Positions 54,268-63,677 of a stretch of DNA of 64,000 nucleotides are shown piece after piece (position 1 is the first letter of the stretch; each line of letters starts with the position of its first letter). Below the pieces are notes generated by a model. That model did not search any database and was not told the DNA's origin. It worked only from the letters and a program-made list of their open reading frames with translations. This DNA comes from Pseudomonas grimontii (lineage in GTDB: Bacteria; Pseudomonadota; Gammaproteobacteria; Pseudomonadales; Pseudomonadaceae). Made by a program: the position numbers and the translations under genes. The stretch is taken from assembly GCF_007858185.1 (NCBI RefSeq), contig NZ_VFES01000009.1, forward strand, positions 62,001-126,000, read 5' to 3'.

Positions 54268-55986
54268 TTATGCCAGAGCCCCCCAGCAAAACTCTACGCA
54301 CACACTGCGCCCGCCATCGGACCAGCGCACCTCGCTGCTCAATTGGCGCACCAGGTTCAGGCCTCGGCCGGACAGACGGTCGATGTCCTGCGGCCGAGCC
54401 AGCACTTGCTCCACGTCGAACCCTGGCCCGCTGTCTTCAAGGCGCAGGGTCATCTTGCCGCCCGCCTCGGTGGGCACCACCTGTACATGCACGCGCACAT
54501 AACCACTGCTCAACTGGGCCAGGCGGTCATTGCGCTGACGGTAATACTCGGCAAAACCCTGGGCATCGCGCTTGAGCCGCGAGTCCAGGCCCAGCACACC
54601 ATGTTCCAACGCATTGGAGTACAACTCGGCCATTACGCTGTAGAGCGCCCCGCTCTGCTCGCGCAGCCCCTGGATCTCCAGCAGCAGTTGCAACAGGTAG
54701 GGCAAGGGGTTGTAACGCTTGAGGGTTTCGGCACGAAATTCGAAACTCACCGACCAATCCAGCGGGCACGACTGGCCGCTGTCAGCATACAACGGCCCGG
54801 TCGCCCGCAGCGGCTGCCCGGGACCCAGCGTGATCTCCACCATGCTCACGTCATCGCGCGCCACGCCGCAAAAGGCCGCCAGGGCCTGCTCGATGTCGTC
54901 GAACAGGCGGTCGGGCTCACGGTTGGCGGCAAACACCTGCTGCAAGCGCTCGGCGCCAAACAGTTGGTCATTGGCGTCGGCGGTATCCAGCACCCCATCG
55001 GACAACAGGAACACCCGGTCACCCAGGGCCATCGGCCAGACTTCGGTGCGATCATCAAAGGCTGGCGCCGCCAGCACCCCCAACGGCAAATGCCGCGACT
55101 GCAACGGCGTGCGCTTGCCGCTGGCGACTTCATGCACATAGCCTTCGGGCATGCCGCCGTTCCACACCTCCACCACCCGCCGCTGCGTGCTCAGGCACAA
55201 CAAGGTGGCGCAGCAGAACATGTCCACCGGCAGGATGCGTTTGAGCTTGGCATTCATCTCCCGCAGGATCTGCGCCAGGCCATAGCCCTTGGCGGTCATG
55301 CCGTAGAACACTTCCGCCAGGGGCATGGCGCCCACCGCTGCCGGCAGGCCATGGCCGGTGAAATCGCCGAGCAGTACGTGCATGTCACCCGACGGCGTGT
55401 ACGCCGCCAGCAGCAGGTCGCCGTTGAACAGCGCATAGGGCGATTGCAGGTAGCGGATATTCGGCGCCGCGTTGATGCAGCCGGAGTGGGCGACTTTATC
55501 GAACACCGCCTTGGCCACCCGTTGCTCACGCAGCAGGTAGTCATGGTGCCTGGCGATCTGGTCACGCTGCTGCAACACCGTGGCTTGCAGGCGACGCAGG
55601 CGATCCATGGCGTTGATCTTGGCCGCCAGGATCAGCTGGTTGTAGGGTTTGGGCAGGAAGTCATCGCCGCCGGCATCCAGGCATTCGGCCAGGGCGGCGC
55701 TTTCGCGCAAGGACGTGAGGAAGATGATGGGGACCAGCTCTTCCCCCGCCAACTGCTTGATCTTGCGCGCAGCACCAAAGCCATCCATCACCGGCATCAA
55801 TGCGTCCATCAACACCAGTTGCGGACGCTCACGGGCGAACACTTCAACGGCTTCCTCGCCGTTGCTGGCGGTAATCACGTGGTGACCCTGGCGTCGCACG
55901 ATGGTCGACAGCAACAGCAGATCGGCGGCGCTGTCTTCGGCGATCAGGATCGTCAGCGGCTCGACCGCGGGGGCCAGGGCGCTCAA
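54268..55986 (-). CDS. hsbR: HsbR, receiver-phosphatase-kinase regulator of HsbA
   Basis: 572 residues: receiver domain (about 10-125; IAEDSAAD, Asp in LVLMDALMPVMDG, Lys in LPKPYNQ), SpoIIE-type PP2C phosphatase (about 190-390; LLGDFTGHGLPAAVGAMPLA, LLSDGVLD) and a C-terminal HATPase kinase part (about 430-572; SNALEHG, LEDSGPGFD). Known HsbR dephosphorylates or phosphorylates HsbA depending on its own phosphorylation by HptB. The ATG overlaps the hsbA stop by four bases. Confidence 0.93.
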   Translation of the reverse strand: MSALAPAVEPLTILIAEDSAADLLLLSTIVRRQGHHVITASNGEEAVEVFARERPQLVLMDALMPVMDGFGAARKIKQLAGEELVPIIFLTSLRESAALAECLDAGGDDFLPKPYNQLILAAKINAMDRLRRLQATVLQQRDQIARHHDYLLREQRVAKAVFDKVAHSGCINAAPNIRYLQSPYALFNGDLLLAAYTPSGDMHVLLGDFTGHGLPAAVGAMPLAEVFYGMTAKGYGLAQILREMNAKLKRILPVDMFCCATLLCLSTQRRVVEVWNGGMPEGYVHEVASGKRTPLQSRHLPLGVLAAPAFDDRTEVWPMALGDRVFLLSDGVLDTADANDQLFGAERLQQVFAANREPDRLFDDIEQALAAFCGVARDDVSMVEITLGPGQPLRATGPLYADSGQSCPLDWSVSFEFRAETLKRYNPLPYLLQLLLEIQGLREQSGALYSVMAELYSNALEHGVLGLDSRLKRDAQGFAEYYRQRNDRLAQLSSGYVRVHVQVVPTEAGGKMTLRLEDSGPGFDVEQVLARPQDIDRLSGRGLNLVRQLSSEVRWSDGGRSVCVEFCWGALA

Positions 55987-56288
55987 TTGATGTCGAACAA
56001 TTTATCGAAGTTGGAGATGGCGAGGATCTTGCGCACATCGGAGTTGGTGTTGATCACCTGGACCTGCGCCTCCTCGCCACCGGCATGGTCCCGCAACAGC
56101 AGGAGCATGCCCAGGGCCGAACTGTCCATATAGGTGGTTTCTTTCAGGTCGACCACATACGAATCAGGCACCTTGTAGTAACGCTCGTAGGCGTCGCGAA
56201 ACGCCTGGTGGCTGCCGAAATCGAACCGGCCCTTGATGGCGATCGTCAACTTCTTCCCGTCCAGGGATACTTCTGACTCGATTGACAT
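55983..56288 (-). CDS. hsbA: HsbA anti-sigma-factor antagonist (STAS domain)
   Basis: 101 residues, STAS domain with the phosphorylatable serine in YMDSSALGMLLLL (Ser56 or Ser57). In P. aeruginosa HsbA binds the flagellar anti-sigma factor FlgM or, when phosphorylated, a diguanylate cyclase, choosing between swimming and biofilm. Its place here between fliJ and fliK fits that role. First gene of hsbA-hsbR-hptB. Confidence 0.92.
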   Translation of the reverse strand: MSIESEVSLDGKKLTIAIKGRFDFGSHQAFRDAYERYYKVPDSYVVDLKETTYMDSSALGMLLLLRDHAGGEEAQVQVINTNSDVRKILAISNFDKLFDIN

Positions 56289-56362
56289 GCGACTGCTTCC
56301 TTGTCATAGGCATAGACACAAGGTGTAGCAGGCGAATGGGATACCAGCAACACCGCAAGTCA

Positions 56363-56456
56363 AATGCGGGAGGGGGCTTGCTCCCGATAGCCGTGGATCA
56401 GTCAACAAACTCATTGGCCGATCTACCGCTATCGGGAGCAAGCCCCCTCCCCCATT
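56363..56456. repeat. REPIN between fliJ and hsbA
   Basis: Two inverted REP units: AATGCGGGAGGGGGCTTGCT plus nine bases (56363-56391) pairs with 56428-56456 with one mismatch, enclosing a 36-bp spacer. The right end shares a base with the fliJ stop codon. Confidence 0.9.
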
Positions 56457-56905
56457 CAGAATTGTGATTGGCGGGGAAGACGCTGTGATAGTTCGTCGAG
56501 CAGCTTCTGCTCGCGCTTGTCTTCCAATGCCCGCGCTTCGTCGATGTAGCGCTGCACCAGTTTGCGCAAGCCCTCGACGCGGGCGAAGGCTTGCTGCCAG
56601 CTCTCGCGAGCCTTGTCGAGGTTGTTCTGGTGCCAGGCCAGGCTTTGGCGCTGCTGGCCGACGGCCGTTTCGAGCTGATTGAGAAAGCCCTGGTAACTCA
56701 TCAGCCATTGGCCCGACACACCTTGCGTGCCGCGTTCGATCCATTGCTGCTGGTATTCGCTACGGAAGCGCTCCAGGTCGCCCAGCTTGCTTTCCGCCAA
56801 ACGCACTTGCCCCTGGAAATACCCCAGGCGCTGGACGGCGGTTTTCTCGGCTTTTTCGGCCATGTCCACCACCGGGGCCAGGCGCGCAGCGCGGCTGTTG
56901 GCCAT
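56456..56905 (-). CDS. fliJ: Flagellar export chaperone FliJ
   Basis: 149 residues, nearly all coiled coil (AEKAEKTAVQRLGYFQGQVR onwards), normal for FliJ, which links the FliI ATPase ring to FlhA. It lies three bases after fliI. The gene ends at the edge of a REPIN, which may mark the end of fliEFGHIJ. Confidence 0.93.
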   Translation of the reverse strand: MANSRAARLAPVVDMAEKAEKTAVQRLGYFQGQVRLAESKLGDLERFRSEYQQQWIERGTQGVSGQWLMSYQGFLNQLETAVGQQRQSLAWHQNNLDKARESWQQAFARVEGLRKLVQRYIDEARALEDKREQKLLDELSQRLPRQSQF

Positions 56906-56908
56906 GGC

Positions 56909-58267
56909 TTAGCCGCCCGGCGCGGGGGCGAAGATCGAACCCAGGTGCGCTTCGCTTTCACCCATGCTGATCTTGTCGTTGAGGCCCTGGCGCAAGTAGG
57001 TCACCAACTGCGGTTGCAGGGCGATCGCCAGGTCGGTGTCGCGATCACCACCGGCCACATAGGCGCCGACGCTGATCAGATCGCGACTCTGTTGATAACG
57101 CGACCACAGCTGCTTGAACTGCTGCGCGCGGGCCATATGCTCCGGCGTGACCACCGACGGCATCACCCGGCTGATCGACGCTTCGATGTCGATGGCCGGG
57201 TAGTGCCCCTCCTCCGCCAAACGCCGCGACAGCACGATGTGGCCGTCAAGCACGCCCCGCGCCGAGTCGGCGATGGGATCCTGCTGGTCATCGCCTTCGG
57301 ACAATACGGTGTAGAACGCGGTGATCGAACCACCACCGGCCTCGGCATTACCGGCGCGCTCCACCAGCTTGGGCAGCTTGGCGAACACCGACGGCGGGTA
57401 GCCCTTGGTGGCCGGGGGCTCGCCGATGGCCAGGGCGATTTCCCGCTGGGCCTGGGCGAAACGGGTGAGCGAGTCCATCAGCAACAGGACGTTCTTGCCC
57501 TTGTCGCGAAAATATTCGGCGATGCGCGTGCAGTACATGGCCGCGCGCAAACGCATCAGCGGCGCATCGTCCGCAGGGGATGCGACCACCACCGAGCGCT
57601 TGAGGCCTTCTTCACCGAGGCTGTGCTCGATGAATTCCTTCACCTCGCGGCCCCGCTCGCCGATCAGGCCCACCACGATGATGTCGGCCTCGGTAAAGCG
57701 CGTCATCATGCCGAGCAATACCGACTTACCCACACCCGTACCGGCGAACAGGCCCAGACGCTGGCCGCGGCCGACCGTCAATAAACCGTTGATGCTGCGA
57801 ATGCCCACGTCGAGCGGCACGCTGATGGGGTTGCGGTTGAGCGGGTTGATCGTGGGGCCGTCCATCGGCACCCAGTCTTCGGCCTTCATGCCGCCCTTGC
57901 CGTCCAGCGCGCGACCGGCGCCGTCCAGCACACGGCCGAGCATGCTCATGCCCATGGGCAGGCGGCCGGTATCGGCCAGGGGCACCACGCGGGCGCCGGG
58001 CGCAATACCGGCCAGGCTGCCGACGGGCATCAGGAAAATCTTGTTGCCGGAAAAGCCCATCACTTCGGCTTCGACCTGCACCGGGTGATAGCTGTCGTCG
58101 TTGATCACCATGCAGCGACTGCCCATGGCGGCGCGCAGGCCTTCGGCTTCGAGGGTCAGGCCGACCATGCGCAACAGGCGCCCTTCGAGGATCGGCTGGC
58201 CGGGCAACTCGGTGGCCTCGGCGTAACCGCCCAGGCGCTTGGCGAAGCTGGTGCGGTCAAGGCGCAT
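56909..58267 (-). CDS. fliI: Flagellar export ATPase FliI
   Basis: 452 residues, F1-beta-like ATPase: Walker [14 protein letters not shown] (~residue 165), Walker [20 protein letters not shown], and catalytic Glu in [13 protein letters not shown]. It energises export with the proton gradient. It overlaps fliH by 11 bp. Confidence 0.97.
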   Translation of the reverse strand: MRLDRTSFAKRLGGYAEATELPGQPILEGRLLRMVGLTLEAEGLRAAMGSRCMVINDDSYHPVQVEAEVMGFSGNKIFLMPVGSLAGIAPGARVVPLADTGRLPMGMSMLGRVLDGAGRALDGKGGMKAEDWVPMDGPTINPLNRNPISVPLDVGIRSINGLLTVGRGQRLGLFAGTGVGKSVLLGMMTRFTEADIIVVGLIGERGREVKEFIEHSLGEEGLKRSVVVASPADDAPLMRLRAAMYCTRIAEYFRDKGKNVLLLMDSLTRFAQAQREIALAIGEPPATKGYPPSVFAKLPKLVERAGNAEAGGGSITAFYTVLSEGDDQQDPIADSARGVLDGHIVLSRRLAEEGHYPAIDIEASISRVMPSVVTPEHMARAQQFKQLWSRYQQSRDLISVGAYVAGGDRDTDLAIALQPQLVTYLRQGLNDKISMGESEAHLGSIFAPAPGG

Positions 58268-59021
58268 CGGGGGCGTCCAGGTCCACGCTCAGGTCCGGCT
58301 CGGCCGGGTTCAGCGCCTGCTCGTGTTGCTGATCAAGCAGCTTGGCCATGATCTGGCTGATGCGGGTTTCCACCGTGGCATCGATGCGGCTGTGCTCGGT
58401 CTCGACCCGGCAACCGCCGGGCTGCAGCGCCGCATCTTCGACGATGCGCCAGGTTTCTTCATGGCGCTCGCGCATCGCTTTGACCTGTTCGAAGTCCTGC
58501 GGGTTGATGTACAGCCGCACATTGCCGACGCCCAGGGGCAGCAGCTTGAGAGCTTCGCGCATCACGCTTTCGATCTGGCTGGAATCCAGCACCAGTTCGC
58601 GCTGGATCACCTGGCGGGCGATGTGCTGTACCAGGCCGACCATGGATTTTTCGATTTGCGAGTCCTGCTCGGCGATGGGCGCGAACAGGTTGCCCATCAG
58701 CCGATCCAGGCTCTCCAGCTTGACGCTCAGCGCCGCCTCGGCCTCCTGGCGCACCTTGAGGGTGGTGCTGCGAAAACCGTCTTTCTCGCCGGCGGCGAAG
58801 CCTTCGTTGTAGGCCTCCTGACGGATGCTCTCCAACTCTTCCAGGGTCAGTGGCTGGACTTCCTCCAGCGGCACTTCTTCCATTTCCACCGGCGGCTCTT
58901 CAACCGGTTCCGGCTCGGGCTCGGGCACATGCGGATCGAAGCTGGGCAACGACCAGATGTCGAACCCACCGACGTCCCGTGCGCGAATCAGATCGCTGGG
59001 CGCCTCATCTTTGTTCGACAT
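58257..59021 (-). CDS. fliH: Flagellar export regulator FliH
   Basis: 254 residues: a Pro/Glu-rich N-terminus ([18 protein letters not shown]), the [16 protein letters not shown]ly-repeat helix region and a V-ATPase E-like C-terminus. It forms the FliI stalk. It is 10 bp after fliG. Confidence 0.94.
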   Translation of the reverse strand: MSNKDEAPSDLIRARDVGGFDIWSLPSFDPHVPEPEPEPVEEPPVEMEEVPLEEVQPLTLEELESIRQEAYNEGFAAGEKDGFRSTTLKVRQEAEAALSVKLESLDRLMGNLFAPIAEQDSQIEKSMVGLVQHIARQVIQRELVLDSSQIESVMREALKLLPLGVGNVRLYINPQDFEQVKAMRERHEETWRIVEDAALQPGGCRVETEHSRIDATVETRISQIMAKLLDQQHEQALNPAEPDLSVDLDAPDAP

Positions 59022-59031
59022 GAGCAGCGCC

Positions 59032-60051
59032 TTAGATCATTTCTTCGCCGCCCTTCCCGCCGAGAACGATTTCTCCGGCTTCGGCCATACGGCGGGCAAT
59101 CGTGAGGATTTCCTTCTGGGCGGTTTCCACGTCGCTGACGCGTACCGGCCCCTTGGCTTCCAGGTCGTCGCGCAACAGCTCGGAGGCACGCTTGGACATG
59201 TTCTTGAAGATCTTCTCCTTGACGCCTTCGTCGGAGCCCTTGAGTGCCAGTACCAGCACATCGGAGGACACTTCGCGCAGCAGCGCCTGGATGCCACGGT
59301 CGTCGACATCGGAGAGGTTGTTGAACACGAACATGAGGTCTTCGATCTGGCCGGACAGGGTGTCGTCGATCTCGCGGATCGAGTCCATCAACTGGCCTTC
59401 GACCGAGCTGTCGAGGAAGTTCATGATGTCGGCCGCGCGCTTGATACCACCCAAGGTGGTCCGCGAGGCGTTCGAGTTGCCCGAGAACTGTTTCTCGAGA
59501 ATCGTGTTGAGTTCTTTCAGGGCCGCCGGCTGCACGGTGTTCAGCGACGACACGCGCAGGATGATGTCCAGGCGCACTTTATGGTCGAAGTGGCCGAGGA
59601 CCTCACCGGCCTGGTCCGGGTCGAGGTAAGCCACCACGATCGCCTGGATCTGCGGGTGCTCGTAGCGGATCACGTCGGCGACCGCGCGCGGCTCCATCCA
59701 CTTGAGGCTGTCCAGGCCACTGGTGTTGCCGCCCAGCAGGATGCGGTCGATCAGGCCGTTGGCCTTGTCTTCGCCCAAGGCCGAGGTGAGCATCTTGCGG
59801 ATGTAGCTGTCGGAGCCGACGCCCAGGCTGGTCTGGTCGCCGACGATCTCGACGAACTCGCTCATCACCTGCTCGACTTGCTCACGGTGCACATTGCGCA
59901 TCTGCGCCATGGCCACGCCCACACGCTGGACCTCTTTAGGCCCCATGTGACGCAGCACTTGGGCGGCATCGGTTTCACCAAGGGACAGCAGCAATACAGC
60001 GGCTTTGTCGACCTTGGTAAGTTTGGCAACAGCGGCTCGACTATCACTCAT
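59032..60051 (-). CDS. fliG: Flagellar rotor protein FliG
   Basis: 339 residues with N, middle and C (torque) domains: AAVLLLSLGETDAAQVLRHM, EHPQIQAIVVAYLDPDQAGE and FVFNNLSDVDDRGIQALLRE (charged torque helix). It contacts the stators. Overlaps fliF by eight bases. Confidence 0.97.
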   Translation of the reverse strand: MSDSRAAVAKLTKVDKAAVLLLSLGETDAAQVLRHMGPKEVQRVGVAMAQMRNVHREQVEQVMSEFVEIVGDQTSLGVGSDSYIRKMLTSALGEDKANGLIDRILLGGNTSGLDSLKWMEPRAVADVIRYEHPQIQAIVVAYLDPDQAGEVLGHFDHKVRLDIILRVSSLNTVQPAALKELNTILEKQFSGNSNASRTTLGGIKRAADIMNFLDSSVEGQLMDSIREIDDTLSGQIEDLMFVFNNLSDVDDRGIQALLREVSSDVLVLALKGSDEGVKEKIFKNMSKRASELLRDDLEAKGPVRVSDVETAQKEILTIARRMAEAGEIVLGGKGGEEMI

Positions 60052-61822
60052 CTGCGTTAATCCACTCTTTCACGACCTGGGCCACACGGCCCGGGTCTTC
60101 TGCTACCAGACTTTTGATTGCGTTCAACTGAGCGTCGTAGCCTTCGCTCGGGCTCGGCAACAGGATGCTTTGCGGGCCGCCGAGGCTGACGCGGTCGTTG
60201 GCCAGTTCGCCGTCCAGGCCGCCCATGCCACCCAACTCGACATCGCTGCCACCGAAGGCCGCCAGTTGCTTCTTGCCGTTGCCGGTAATGTTGTTGAGCA
60301 CCGGGCGCAGCACACCGAACACCAGCACCAGGATGAACAACACACCCAGCACTTGCTTGACGATGTCCCAGAACCACGGCTGGGTGTAGAACGCCGCTTC
60401 GGCGATCACTTCACCGCGCTCGGCGGAGAACGGCATGTTGATCACGCTGACGCTGTCACCACGACTGGCGTCAAAACCAACGGCGTCCTGCACCAGGCGC
60501 GTGAAGCGCGCCAATTCGTCGGCGCTCCACGGCGCACGTGTTACAGCACCGTCAGCGGCGTTGACCTTGACCTGGTCATCGACCACCACCGACACCGACA
60601 GGCGATTGACGCGACCCTGCTGCTGCTTGGTGTGGCTGATGGAACGGTCGAGTTCGAAGTTCTTGGTGGACTGGTTGCGCTTGTCCGCCGGGTACGGCGC
60701 GAGCATCGGCTGGCCGGTGGCCGGGTCCATGATCTGCTGGCCGTTGGCATCCAACAGTGGCTGGCCAGGCTGGATCGCGCCAGCGGTGGCTGCGGCGCCA
60801 CCGGTGGTTTGCGGCGCCGAGGCCGGGGCCGGTGGCTGGTTGCTCAGGGCACCCGGCACACCTTGCGGGCCATTGCTGGCGGTGCGTTGTTCGCTGGTCG
60901 ATTGCTCACTGCGCAGGGCCGGCTGGTCCGGGTTGAACTGCTCGGAGGTCGACTCGACGGCACTGAAGTCCACGTCGGCAGACACTTCCGCCTTGTAGCG
61001 GTCATTGCCCAGCACCGGCTGCAGGATGTTGTGCACACGCTGGGTGAGCATGCTTTCCATGCGGCGGCTGTAGTCGAACTGCTTGCCGGCCTGGGTCAGC
61101 GCGGAGTTTTCGGCCATGTCGGACAGCAGGTTGCCCTTCTGGTCGACCACGGTGATTTGCGACTTGCTCAGTTCGGGAACGCTGGTGGCCACCAGATTGA
61201 TGATCGCCAGGACCTGGCCAGGCTCCAGGGAGCGGCCGGAAAACAGTTCGACCAGTACCGAAGCACTTGGCTTGCGCTCGTCGCGCACAAACACCGAGCT
61301 TTTCGGGATCGCCAAGTGCACGCGGGCACCCTTGACGTTGTTCAGGCTGGAAATGGTGCGCGCCAGCTCGCCTTCAAGGCCACGCCGGTAGCGGGTGGCT
61401 TCCATGAACTGGCTGGTCCCCAGGCCCTGATCCTTGTCGAGGATCTCGAAACCGATGTTGCTGTCGGACGGGGTCACGCCGGCGGCGGCCAACTTCATCC
61501 GCGCACGGGCCACATCGTCGGCCTTGACCAGCAAGGCGCCGGAGTTGGGCTCCACGGTGTAGGCGATGTCGGCGGCGGCGAGGGTTTCCATGATCTGCTT
61601 GGAATCCATGCCCGCCAGGCTGCCGTACAGCGGCCGATAATCAGGTTGCTGCGACCACAGCACTACGGCAAAACCAATCGCCACGCTGGCAGCCAGGCCG
61701 ACCATCAGGCCCACCTGACGCAGCATGGTCATTTCCGAGAGGTTTTCCAGGAACGACAGGCCAAACAGCGGCGGCTTGCCGTCTGCCTTGGCGGGTACGT
61801 TGTCGGAGACTGCTTCTGCCAT
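60044..61822 (-). CDS. fliF: Flagellar MS-ring protein FliF
   Basis: 592 residues: two membrane segments (VGLMVGLAASVAIGFAVVLW near the N-terminus and VLGVLFILVLVFGVLRPVL near the C-terminus), periplasmic ring domains (YRPLYGSLAGMDSKQIMETL) and a C-terminal FliG-binding tail. It is the platform of the basal body. Sixteen bases after fliE. Confidence 0.97.
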   Translation of the reverse strand: MAEAVSDNVPAKADGKPPLFGLSFLENLSEMTMLRQVGLMVGLAASVAIGFAVVLWSQQPDYRPLYGSLAGMDSKQIMETLAAADIAYTVEPNSGALLVKADDVARARMKLAAAGVTPSDSNIGFEILDKDQGLGTSQFMEATRYRRGLEGELARTISSLNNVKGARVHLAIPKSSVFVRDERKPSASVLVELFSGRSLEPGQVLAIINLVATSVPELSKSQITVVDQKGNLLSDMAENSALTQAGKQFDYSRRMESMLTQRVHNILQPVLGNDRYKAEVSADVDFSAVESTSEQFNPDQPALRSEQSTSEQRTASNGPQGVPGALSNQPPAPASAPQTTGGAAATAGAIQPGQPLLDANGQQIMDPATGQPMLAPYPADKRNQSTKNFELDRSISHTKQQQGRVNRLSVSVVVDDQVKVNAADGAVTRAPWSADELARFTRLVQDAVGFDASRGDSVSVINMPFSAERGEVIAEAAFYTQPWFWDIVKQVLGVLFILVLVFGVLRPVLNNITGNGKKQLAAFGGSDVELGGMGGLDGELANDRVSLGGPQSILLPSPSEGYDAQLNAIKSLVAEDPGRVAQVVKEWINADE

Positions 61823-61838
61823 GACTTAAATCTCGCCC

Positions 61839-62168
61839 TTAAACCGGCATCTGCATGATGTCTTGATAGGCCTGGACCAGCTTGTTACGCACTTGGGTCA
61901 GGGCCTGGAAGGAGACGCTGGCCTTTTGCGAGGCGACCATCACATCGGTGAGGTCCACGCCGCTTTTGCCGATCTCGAACGCATTGGCCAACTGGCTGGA
62001 GGCTTGCTGGGTGTCGCTGACTTTGTTGATGGCCTGGCCGAGCATGTCGGCGAAGCTGCTTTGGCCCAATTCCGGCGCTGGCGCGACGGATTTCGGCTGA
62101 GCCATGGCATCCATTTGCATGGAGCGCATATCCAACATCAACCGATTGAACTCAATACCCTGGCTCAT
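61839..62168 (-). CDS. fliE: Flagellar rod adaptor protein FliE
   Basis: 109 residues, FliE family: [40 protein letters not shown], and [19 protein letters not shown] at the end. It links the MS ring to the rod. First gene of fliEFGHIJ, downstream of a perfect sigma-54 promoter. Confidence 0.95.
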   Translation of the reverse strand: MSQGIEFNRLMLDMRSMQMDAMAQPKSVAPAPELGQSSFADMLGQAINKVSDTQQASSQLANAFEIGKSGVDLTDVMVASQKASVSFQALTQVRNKLVQAYQDIMQMPV

Positions 62169-62226
62169 GACCTTCTCTCTCCAACCCGCAAATTTTTGAC
62201 ACTACGCAGCGATTACTAGGGGAGGT

Positions 62227-62242
62227 AGCAACAAGGGTGCCA
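62227..62242 (-). promoter_or_regulatory. Sigma-54 promoter of fliE
   Basis: Minus strand TGGCACCCTTGTTGCT, identical to the TGGCAC-N5-TTGCT consensus; the -12 end is 58 bp before the fliE ATG. FleR, encoded just upstream, is the known activator of this promoter class. Confidence 0.94.
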
Positions 62243-62260
62243 GCTCTGTATCAACTCGTA

Positions 62261-62288
62261 AGAAAAGGCGACAAACCTTGTCGACCTT
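62261..62288 (-). terminator. Terminator after fleSR
   Basis: Minus strand stem AAGG(T)CGACAA / TTGTCGCCTT with a GGT loop and one bulged base, then TTCTT. It starts eight bases after the fleR stop and ends just before the fliE promoter. Confidence 0.72.
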
Positions 62289-62296
62289 GTTACCGG

Positions 62297-63673
62297 TTAC
62301 GTGGCGAATAAATACGCTTCCACGTCCATCCCGGCGTCGCGCATCTGCGCCAGCTTGTAGCGCAGGGTGCGCGGGCTGATGCCCAGGCGCTCGGCGGCCT
62401 CTTTGCGACGGCCGCGCTCGGCACGCAGGGTGTCGATGATCATCTGGAATTCGCGGCGACGCAGGTCGTCGCCCAGGGCGCCGGCAGACTCAGCCTCTGC
62501 AACCACCGGCACGGGCGCCAACGTCGGCAATGGCGCGGCACCACTGCCCATGGCCAGACAGAAATCCTGGGGCTGGATCAAGCCGCCCTGCTGCAGAATC
62601 AGCGCGCGCTGGATAGCGTTGTCCAATTCCCGCACGTTGCCGGGCCATGGATAACTGATCAGGCAGGCCTGGGCTTCGGCCGACAGCCGCGCCTGGGCGT
62701 GCTTCATTTTTTTGACGTGGTTGTTCAGCAGGCGCTCGGCCAGCGGAATGATGTCTGCCGGGCGCTCACGCAGCGGTCGCCAGGCCAGCGGGAACACCGA
62801 GAGCCGATAGAACAGGTCTTCCCGGAAACGCCCCGCCGCCACTTCGCCGGCGAGGTCACGGTTGGTGGTGGCGACCACGCGGATATCCAGCTGGATCGGC
62901 TTGCGCGCGCCGACTCGCTCCACTTCGCGCTCCTGCAGCACCCGCAGCAGTTTGGCTTGCAGGCCCAGGGGCATTTCCGAAATCTCATCCAACAGAATGG
63001 TGCCGCCATCGGCCTGTTCGAACTTGCCCGCCTGGGCCGCGATGGCGCCGGTGAACGAGCCCTTTTCGTGGCCGAACAGCGTGGCTTCAAGCATGTTGTC
63101 GGGGATCGCCGCGCAGTTGATGGCGATAAACGGTTGTTTGGCGCGGGTCGACTGCTGGTGGATATAACGCGCCAGCACCTCTTTACCGGTGCCGGACTCG
63201 CCGGAGATCAGCACCGTGGAATCACTGCGCGCCACACGGGCTGCCAACTCGAGCAATTGGGCACTGGCGGGTTCGAAGGCAATCGGGCCCTCGCCTTCGT
63301 GGGCCGGGATCACGCCCAGGGCGTGGCGCGCGACCAGTTCGATCAGGGCTTTAGGCTCGAAGGGTTTGACCAGGTAATCCGCAGCGCCCTGGCGCATCGC
63401 GTCCACGGCACGCTCCACCGCGCCATGGGCGGTCATCAGCAACACCGGCAGTTGCGGCTGACGCGCCCGCAGCAGGCCGAGCAACTGGTGGCCGTCCATG
63501 CCGGGCATGTTCACGTCACTGACCACGAGGCTGAAGGTTTCCTGCTCCACCGCCTCCAAGGCGTCCTCGGCAGACCCGACCGCCCGGTAGTCATGGCCCG
63601 CCAACAGCAGCGTGTCAGCCAATGCTTCACGCAGGGCGCGATCGTCTTCCACCAATAGAACCTTGATAGCCAT
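62297..63673 (-). CDS. fleR: Flagellar sigma-54 response regulator FleR
   Basis: 458 residues: receiver (Asp53 in LVVSDVNMPGMDG), AAA+ domain with Walker A GESGTGKE and the sigma-54-contact loop written GSFTGA rather than the usual GAFTGA, and a Fis-type helix-turn-helix (RKEAAERLGISPRTLRYKL). It activates class III flagellar promoters with FleS. It starts four bases after the fleS stop and is followed by a terminator and the fliE promoter. Confidence 0.95.
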   Translation of the reverse strand: MAIKVLLVEDDRALREALADTLLLAGHDYRAVGSAEDALEAVEQETFSLVVSDVNMPGMDGHQLLGLLRARQPQLPVLLMTAHGAVERAVDAMRQGAADYLVKPFEPKALIELVARHALGVIPAHEGEGPIAFEPASAQLLELAARVARSDSTVLISGESGTGKEVLARYIHQQSTRAKQPFIAINCAAIPDNMLEATLFGHEKGSFTGAIAAQAGKFEQADGGTILLDEISEMPLGLQAKLLRVLQEREVERVGARKPIQLDIRVVATTNRDLAGEVAAGRFREDLFYRLSVFPLAWRPLRERPADIIPLAERLLNNHVKKMKHAQARLSAEAQACLISYPWPGNVRELDNAIQRALILQQGGLIQPQDFCLAMGSGAAPLPTLAPVPVVAEAESAGALGDDLRRREFQMIIDTLRAERGRRKEAAERLGISPRTLRYKLAQMRDAGMDVEAYLFAT

Positions 63674-63677
63674 AGCC

